This document shows, piece after piece, positions 14,842 to 19,191 of a DNA stretch of 19,191 bases. Source of the stretch: Burkholderiales bacterium (GTDB lineage: Bacteria > Pseudomonadota > Gammaproteobacteria > Burkholderiales > Burkholderiaceae_C); assembly GCA_028869035.1 (NCBI GenBank), contig JAGWTL010000016.1, positions 1-19,191 of the forward strand. The letters run 5' to 3'. A program made the translations under genes and the position numbers. Numbering within the stretch: the first letter of the stretch is position 1; each line of letters opens with the position of its first letter. A model generated the notes under the pieces. It did not search any database. It had not been told where the DNA came from and was given only the letters and a program-made list of their open reading frames with translations.

Positions 14842-15525
14842 ATGGACCTGCCGCAGTACCCGATCAAGCTGACCGCCCGCCAGCAGCAGATTCTGGACCT
14901 GATCCAGAGCGCCATTGCGCGCACCGGCGCCCCGCCCACACGGGCCGAGATCGCCGCCGAACTGGGCTTCAAGTCGGCCAATGCGGCCGAGGAGCACCTG
15001 CAGGCTCTGGCACGCAAGGGCGTGATCGAACTGGTCAGCGGCACTTCGCGCGGCATCCGCCTGCAGGGCGCGGCGCTGCGCTCCATCAACGAATCGCGCA
15101 TCAAGCAATTCTCCCTGCCCATGCCGGACCTGTCCCAGCTGGCCCTGCCCCTGATCGGGCGCGTCGCTGCCGGTTCGCCCATTCTCGCGCAGGAACATGT
15201 GGACCAGACCTACTACGTCGAGAGCTCGCTGTTCCAGCGCAAGCCCGACTACCTGCTCAAGGTGCGCGGCATGTCCATGCGCGACGCCGGCATCATGGAC
15301 GGCGACCTGCTGGCCGTGCAGTCCACCAAGGACGCCAAGAACGGCCAGATCGTCGTCGCCCGCCTGGGTGACGAAGTCACGGTCAAACGCTTCCGCCGCA
15401 ACAAGCACCTGATCGAACTGCTGCCCGAGAACCCCGACTACCAGACCATCGTGGTCGAACCGGGTGACCCCTTCGAGATCGAGGGCCTGGCCGTGGGCCT
15501 GATCCGCAACACCATGCTCATGTGA
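14842..15525 (+). CDS. lexA: SOS-response transcriptional repressor LexA
   Basis: Represses DNA-damage genes and cleaves itself when RecA filaments form on single-stranded DNA. Of 227 residues, 1-75 form the winged-helix domain (LTARQQQILDLIQSAI, TRAEIAAELGFKSANAAEEHLQAL), then a linker longer than in E. coli LexA (202 residues), then the S24 peptidase domain. The self-cleavage site is Ala110-Gly111 (GRVAAGSPI), the nucleophile Ser145 (RGMSMRDAGI) and the general base Lys182 (DEVTVKRF). I choose the ATG at 14842 because AGGAG ends eight bases upstream; the ATG at 14836 has only two bases of spacing. Two LexA boxes lie upstream. A small ORF begins 28 bases downstream and is likely co-transcribed. 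Confidence 0.97.
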   Translation: MDLPQYPIKLTARQQQILDLIQSAIARTGAPPTRAEIAAELGFKSANAAEEHLQALARKGVIELVSGTSRGIRLQGAALRSINESRIKQFSLPMPDLSQLALPLIGRVAAGSPILAQEHVDQTYYVESSLFQRKPDYLLKVRGMSMRDAGIMDGDLLAVQSTKDAKNGQIVVARLGDEVTVKRFRRNKHLIELLPENPDYQTIVVEPGDPFEIEGLAVGLIRNTMLM

Positions 15526-15552
15526 GCGCGCACCCCGCCTGAAAGGTCAACG

Positions 15553-15831
15553 ATGAATTCCGCCTGGACCGCCAGCTACGCCCTCTGGTCCCCCCTGCAC
15601 AAGCTGCTGCGCCGGCTGACCTCCCCCGCCGTCAGCAAGCCCGCGCTGCCCTGCAACAACGCAACGGCCGCCATCGTGCGCAACAGCCGCCCGGTGCAGC
15701 GCCCCCTGCGTGTGGTGCGTGTCATGGAAGCCGGCCAGCCGCGCTCGCAGGTCGGCCGTATGGTGATCTCCGGCCGCATGGCCGACGTCTGCGCCGAACT
15801 GGACCGCCTGGCGGCCTGCGAAGCTGCCTGA
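15553..15831 (+). CDS. Small protein of unknown function, probably in the lexA operon
   Basis: I do not recognise this 92-residue protein. It starts with ATG behind an AAAGG ribosome-binding site, 28 bases after lexA, with no terminator between, so SOS control through read-through is expected. It has no signal peptide or membrane helix. The first half is basic and low in structure signals (ALWSPLHKLLRRLTS...); the second half looks ordered, with LRVVRVMEAGQPRSQVGRMVI and a helical SGRMADVCAELDRLAACEAA end. It does not look like SulA, ImuA or any division inhibitor I know. Codon use resembles neighbouring genes, which supports a real gene. Confidence 0.75.
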   Translation: MNSAWTASYALWSPLHKLLRRLTSPAVSKPALPCNNATAAIVRNSRPVQRPLRVVRVMEAGQPRSQVGRMVISGRMADVCAELDRLAACEAA

Positions 15832-15865
15832 GCGCCATACCCCCGGCCGCTTCCCGCGCCGCCCG

Positions 15866-15885
15866 GGTCCGGAAAGGCCCGGACC
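15866..15885. repeat. Inverted repeat before the D-2-hydroxyacid dehydrogenase gene
   Basis: GGTCCGG-AAAGGC-CCGGACC, a perfect 7-bp stem with a 6-nt loop and no T tract on either side. It lies 35 bases after the small ORF and ends seven bases before a candidate -10 motif. It could be an operator or a weak transcript end; the sequence does not decide. Confidence 0.4.
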
Positions 15886-15891
15886 GCAGGG

Positions 15892-15897
15892 CACAAT
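15892..15897 (+). promoter_or_regulatory. Candidate -10 element abutting the D-2-hydroxyacid dehydrogenase start
   Basis: CACAAT sits six bases before the ATG at 15904 and no Shine-Dalgarno sequence lies between, so the mRNA would be leaderless. No clear -35 is seen. Confidence 0.3.
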
Positions 15898-15903
15898 AGC
15901 GGC

Positions 15904-16911
15904 ATGAACATCGTGATTCTGGACGACTACCAGGACGTCGTACGCAAGCTGGACTGCGCGGCCAAACTGGCCGACTATCCCCCCAAGATTTACACCAATA
16001 CCGTCAAGGGCCTGGGCCAACTCTCGGTTCGTTTGCGTGATGCCGACGTGCTGGTGCTGATCCGGGAACGCACGCCCATCACCCGCCAGCTGGTCGACAA
16101 GCTGCCGCGCCTCAAGCTGATCGCCCAGACGGGCCGTGTCGGCAGCCACATCGACCTGGCCGCCTGCACCGAGCGCGGCATCGCCGTGGCCGAAGGCACG
16201 GGTTCACCGGTGGCCCCGGCCGAACTGACCTGGGCCCTCATCATGGCGGCCATGCGTCGCCTGCCGCAGTACATCGGCAACCTCAAGCACGGTGCCTGGC
16301 AGCAATCCGGCCTGAAGTCGGCCGCCATGCCGCCCAACTTCGGTCTGGGCACGGTGCTGCGCGGCAAGACCTTGGGGCTGTGGGGTTACGGCAAGATCGG
16401 CCAGCTGCTGGCCGGCTACGGTCGCGTCTTCGGCATGCGCGTGCTGATCTGGGGCCGTGAGCCCTCGCGCGATAAAGCCTTGCAGGATGGCTACGAGGCC
16501 GCGGCCAGCCGCGAGGAATTCTTCCAGCAAAGCGATGTGCTCAGCCTGCACCTGCGCCTGAACGATGCCACGCGCGGCATCGTCACGGCCGCCGATCTGG
16601 CGCAGATGAAACCCACCTCCCTGCTGGTCAACACCTCGCGCGCCGAACTGCTGGAGCCCGAGGCGCTGATCCTCGCGCTCAACCACGGCCGACCCGGCAT
16701 GGCAGCAATCGATGTGTTCGAGTCCGAGCCCATCCTGCAGGGCCACGCCCTGCTGCGCCTGGAAAACTGCATCTGCACGCCGCATATCGGTTATGTCGAG
16801 CAGGAAAGCTACGAGCTGTACTTCGGCACCGCCTTCGACAATGTGGTGAACTTCATCAAGGGCACGCCGAGCCATATCGCCAACCCGGAGGCGCTGAAGG
16901 TCCAGCGCTGA
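15904..16911 (+). CDS. D-isomer-specific 2-hydroxyacid dehydrogenase
   Basis: NAD(P)-dependent oxidoreductase of the family that includes SerA, glycerate and D-lactate dehydrogenases. The 335-residue product has the catalytic domain wrapped around a Rossmann domain with GYGKIG (161-166). The catalytic set is complete: Arg246 (NTSRAELLE), Glu275 (DVFESEP) and His294 (CTPHIGY). TGRVGSHIDLAAC (about 77-88) is the usual substrate-loop region. At the end of the second Rossmann strand the residues are IWGRE, lacking the acidic residue that favours NAD, so NADP use is possible (inference). It has no C-terminal ACT domain, so it is not a full-length regulated SerA. The substrate cannot be assigned. 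Its stop is one base from the stop of the convergent GST gene, leaving no room for a terminator. Confidence 0.92.
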   Translation: MNIVILDDYQDVVRKLDCAAKLADYPPKIYTNTVKGLGQLSVRLRDADVLVLIRERTPITRQLVDKLPRLKLIAQTGRVGSHIDLAACTERGIAVAEGTGSPVAPAELTWALIMAAMRRLPQYIGNLKHGAWQQSGLKSAAMPPNFGLGTVLRGKTLGLWGYGKIGQLLAGYGRVFGMRVLIWGREPSRDKALQDGYEAAASREEFFQQSDVLSLHLRLNDATRGIVTAADLAQMKPTSLLVNTSRAELLEPEALILALNHGRPGMAAIDVFESEPILQGHALLRLENCICTPHIGYVEQESYELYFGTAFDNVVNFIKGTPSHIANPEALKVQR

Positions 16912-16912
16912 A

Positions 16913-17575
16913 CTAGGGCTTTTTCACGCGCATCGCCAGCATCTGCTCGGTGCTGCTCTTGCGATCGGCATTGACCTTCTGCAGCGTGGGCCGCGCGCTC
17001 ATCATCTTCAGGTACTCGCGGACCGGCAACTCCGCCAGCAGGTCCTCGCCATAGATGATCTTGCTGGCGCTCGACACCAGGGGAAGGTGCGCCACGGCCG
17101 CGCAATCGGCCAGCGTGAACTCAGGCCCTGCCACGAAGGGCGCGAACCTGGCCAGCTTGGCAAAACCATGCACACCGCGCTCCAGCAGCTTGCGGGTGCG
17201 CTCCTTCAGACTGTCGGACACCTTGCCACCGAAGAAGGCCTCGGGGTAGAGATTGCGCGCCACCAGTTCCAGGTGCAGTTCGCTGTAGAGGATGATTTCA
17301 CGCACCTTGGCTGCGGCATAGGGATCGGCAGGCAGCAGCGGGTTTTGCGGGTAGACCGCCTCGATGTATTCGGCGCAGGCACTGGACTCGGAGATCGGGC
17401 CCTGCGGCGTGTCCAGAAAAGGCACCTTGCCCATGGGCGACCGCTCGACCAGCAGGCTGTCACCATGGCCGGTCCAGACCAGTTCCTCCACAAAGGGGAT
17501 GTCCTTTTCCATCAGTTGCAACTTGACCTTGTTGTAGTAGTTGCTGGCCGAAAATCCGCATAGCTTCAGGGTCAT
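16913..17575 (-). CDS. Glutathione S-transferase family protein
   Basis: The 220-residue protein has a thioredoxin-like N-terminal domain (KLCGFSASNYYNKVKLQLMEKDIPFVEELV, cis-proline segment MGKVPFLDTP, and the glutathione gamma-glutamyl contact region ISESSACAEYIE) and an all-helical C-terminal domain from about residue 85 (AKVREIILYSELHLELVARNLYP, FTLADCAAVAHLPL). The ADC/AD motif near residue 165 is the conserved N-capping box of the family. Members conjugate or reduce substrates with glutathione; the substrate here is unknown. The ATG at 17573-17575 has GAGG upstream. It is divergent from the 3-hydroxyacyl-CoA dehydrogenase gene across 117 bases and ends one base from the convergent dehydrogenase. 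Confidence 0.9.
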   Translation of the reverse strand: MTLKLCGFSASNYYNKVKLQLMEKDIPFVEELVWTGHGDSLLVERSPMGKVPFLDTPQGPISESSACAEYIEAVYPQNPLLPADPYAAAKVREIILYSELHLELVARNLYPEAFFGGKVSDSLKERTRKLLERGVHGFAKLARFAPFVAGPEFTLADCAAVAHLPLVSSASKIIYGEDLLAELPVREYLKMMSARPTLQKVNADRKSSTEQMLAMRVKKP

Positions 17576-17679
17576 GGTGTCGCCTCAGTTCTTGTTGGGA
17601 GAGTTTGCCCCTCCAGTCTGGCAGAGGATAAGCGACGGGACAGTCCGGCAGGTGACTCCGAAGGAGCAAACGACCGGGC

Positions 17680-17685
17680 GATAAT
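17680..17685 (+). promoter_or_regulatory. Candidate -10 element abutting the 3-hydroxyacyl-CoA dehydrogenase start
   Basis: GATAAT ends seven bases before the ATG at 17693. With the usual 6-8 base distance to the transcription start, the mRNA would begin at the start codon. There is no Shine-Dalgarno sequence in the gap, and a -35 hexamer is not obvious. Confidence 0.35.
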
Positions 17686-17692
17686 TCCAGCC

Positions 17693-19191
17693 ATGAAACC
17701 CGTCTACGCACAGATCGCCGTCGTCGGCACCGGGGCCATGGGCCGTGGCATTGCCCAGATCGCCGCCCAGGCTGGCAGCACCGTCACCCTTTACGACAGT
17801 CAACCGGCTGCCATCGCCGCAGCGCAACAGGCCCTGGGCGAGCAGTGGGACAAGCTGGTGGAAAAAGGCCGTCTGGAAGCAACGGCCGCCACCGCCTGCA
17901 AAACACGCCTGCGAGCCGCCAGCGGCCTGAACGACCTGGCCAGCTGCGACCTGGTGGTGGAAGCCATCGTGGAACGTCTGGACGTGAAGGCTGCGCTCTT
18001 TGCCGAGCTCGAAGGCATTGTCGGCGCCAACGCCGTGCTGGCCAGCAACACCTCCTCGCTCTCGATCACGGCCATTGCCGCCAAGCTGAAATCACCGCAA
18101 CGTGTGGCCGGTTACCACTTCTTCAACCCGGTTCCGGTGATGAAGGTGGTCGAGGTGATTGCCGGCCTCAAGACCGATCCGGCCGTCTGCGCGGCCCTCT
18201 CGAAGTACGCGCGCCAGATGGGCCATACACCCGTGACAGCGCAGGACACACCGGGCTTCATCGTCAACCATGCCGGCCGCGGTTACGGCACCGAGGCGCT
18301 GCGCATTGCCAGCGAAGGCGTGGCCGACTACGCCACCATCGACCGCATCCTGCGTGACCAGGCCGGCTTCAAGCTCGGCCCCTTCGAACTGATGGACCTG
18401 ACTGCGCTGGACGTCTCGCACCCGGTGATGGAGTCCATCTACCACCAGTACTACGAAGAACCGCGCTACCGCCCCAGCGTCATCACCGCACAGCGCCTGG
18501 CCGGTGGTGTGCTGGGCCGCAAGACTGGCGAGGGTTTCTACCGCTATGAGAAGAACGTGGCCCAGGTCGCGCCCGAGTTGCCGGCGCCGCAGGTGACCGA
18601 GATGCCGGCGGTCTGGGTTTCGCCGCGTGCAGCCCGTCGCGCCGAGCTGCTGCAACTGCTCAAGGACCTGGGCGCGAAGATCGAGACCGGCCAGTCGCCC
18701 TCGGGTACGGCGCTCACCATCGTTGCCCCGCTGGGCTTCGACGTGACCACGGTGGCCGTGGTAGAGCGCCTGGACCCCGCGCGCACCGTCGGCATCGACC
18801 TGCTGATCGAGGACGCCGCAACGAAACGTCGCGTGCTGGCCACCAACCCCGCCACACGCGCCGACATGCGTGACGCCGCCCACGCCCTGTTCGCGCGCGA
18901 CGGCAAAGCCGTTAGCGTGATCCGCGACAGCGGTGGTTTTGTCACGCAGCGTGTGGTGGCTAACATCGTCAATATCGCAGCCGACATCTGCCAGCAGCGC
19001 ATCTGTTCGCCCGCCGACCTGGAGACGGCCGTCGTCCTGGGCCTGGGCTACCCCATGGGCCCGCTGGCCATGGGCAACCGCTACGGCCCGACCAATGTGC
19101 TGGAAGTGCTGTTCAATCTGCAGACCGTCTACGGCGACCCGCGCTACCGCCCCAGCCCCTGGCTGCGCCGGCGCGGCGCCATCGGCCTGTC
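17693..19191 (+). CDS. 3-hydroxyacyl-CoA dehydrogenase, PaaH-type (3' truncated by window)
   Basis: Oxidises (S)-3-hydroxyacyl-CoA to 3-ketoacyl-CoA with NAD+, in fatty-acid or phenylacetate-type degradation; cytoplasmic. The frame stays open for 499 codons to the window edge; related enzymes of about 505-510 residues suggest only a few codons are missing. Domains in order: Rossmann domain with GTGAMG (12-17) and Asp35 for NAD, VVEAIVERLDVKAALFAEL, SNTSSLSI, then the catalytic His in GYHFFNPVPVMKVVEVI. A first C-terminal 3HCDH domain follows (DTPGFIVNHAGRGYGTEALRI... GRKTGEGFY), then a linker and a second 3HCDH copy (VTQRVVANIVNIAADICQQ... LGYPMGPL). The doubled C-terminal domain without a crotonase domain is the PaaH/PaaC or Hbd-like long form, not FadB. 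No other paa genes are in view. Confidence 0.93.
   Translation, partial: MKPVYAQIAVVGTGAMGRGIAQIAAQAGSTVTLYDSQPAAIAAAQQALGEQWDKLVEKGRLEATAATACKTRLRAASGLNDLASCDLVVEAIVERLDVKAALFAELEGIVGANAVLASNTSSLSITAIAAKLKSPQRVAGYHFFNPVPVMKVVEVIAGLKTDPAVCAALSKYARQMGHTPVTAQDTPGFIVNHAGRGYGTEALRIASEGVADYATIDRILRDQAGFKLGPFELMDLTALDVSHPVMESIYHQYYEEPRYRPSVITAQRLAGGVLGRKTGEGFYRYEKNVAQVAPELPAPQVTEMPAVWVSPRAARRAELLQLLKDLGAKIETGQSPSGTALTIVAPLGFDVTTVAVVERLDPARTVGIDLLIEDAATKRRVLATNPATRADMRDAAHALFARDGKAVSVIRDSGGFVTQRVVANIVNIAADICQQRICSPADLETAVVLGLGYPMGPLAMGNRYGPTNVLEVLFNLQTVYGDPRYRPSPWLRRRGAIGL

Overview
This 19.2 kb, GC-rich window looks like an ordinary chromosomal segment of a betaproteobacterium, most likely of the order Burkholderiales and close to the Comamonadaceae. 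The reasons are protein character, the gene pairings (exbB-exbD-lpxK-Trm112-kdsB-adk), and the CATAAT/TATCAT-type -10 motifs just upstream of genes. This assignment is by recognition only; no database was searched. No plasmid, phage, IS element, tRNA, rRNA or CRISPR array is visible.

Layout. At 1-574 is the 3' end of an MFS transporter (+), facing icd, the dimeric NADP-isocitrate dehydrogenase (-, 617-1870). A secreted DUF192 protein (+, 2053-2508) follows, facing a second, unrelated isocitrate dehydrogenase of the monomeric type (-, 2627-4864). Next are sodB (-, 5179-5760), a five-helix PuuD/DUF989-like membrane protein (+, 5949-6530) and xseA (-, 6595-7896). A tight plus-strand block at 8227-11289 encodes exbB, exbD, lpxK, a Trm112-like 60-residue protein and kdsB, followed by adk (11449-12105). 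A minus-strand section holds a GGEEF diguanylate cyclase (12168-13238), the decayed remains of two small genes (13359-13774) and a cytoplasmic asparaginase (13791-14753). Divergent from it are lexA (14842-15525) with two SOS boxes and a small unknown ORF (15553-15831). The window ends with a D-2-hydroxyacid dehydrogenase (+), a glutathione S-transferase (-) and a 3-hydroxyacyl-CoA dehydrogenase (+) that runs off the edge.

How the genes work together. The two isocitrate dehydrogenases supply NADPH and 2-oxoglutarate by unrelated folds. The exbB to kdsB block joins proton-motive-force transduction at the inner membrane with lipid A 4'-kinase and CMP-Kdo synthesis, an envelope-building operon. 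LexA probably represses itself, the small downstream ORF and perhaps the divergent asparaginase. Several convergent pairs are separated by clear intrinsic terminators.

I did not find a convincing new multi-gene system. The best leads are smaller: a collapsed two-gene module (DUF6644/DUF6152-like) with an internal stop and a fusion junction; a tandem 13-bp operator-like repeat upstream of the monomeric isocitrate dehydrogenase; paired LexA boxes abutting the asparaginase ribosome-binding site; an unknown small gene behind lexA; and three genes whose -10 motif sits so close to the start codon that leaderless mRNAs are likely.
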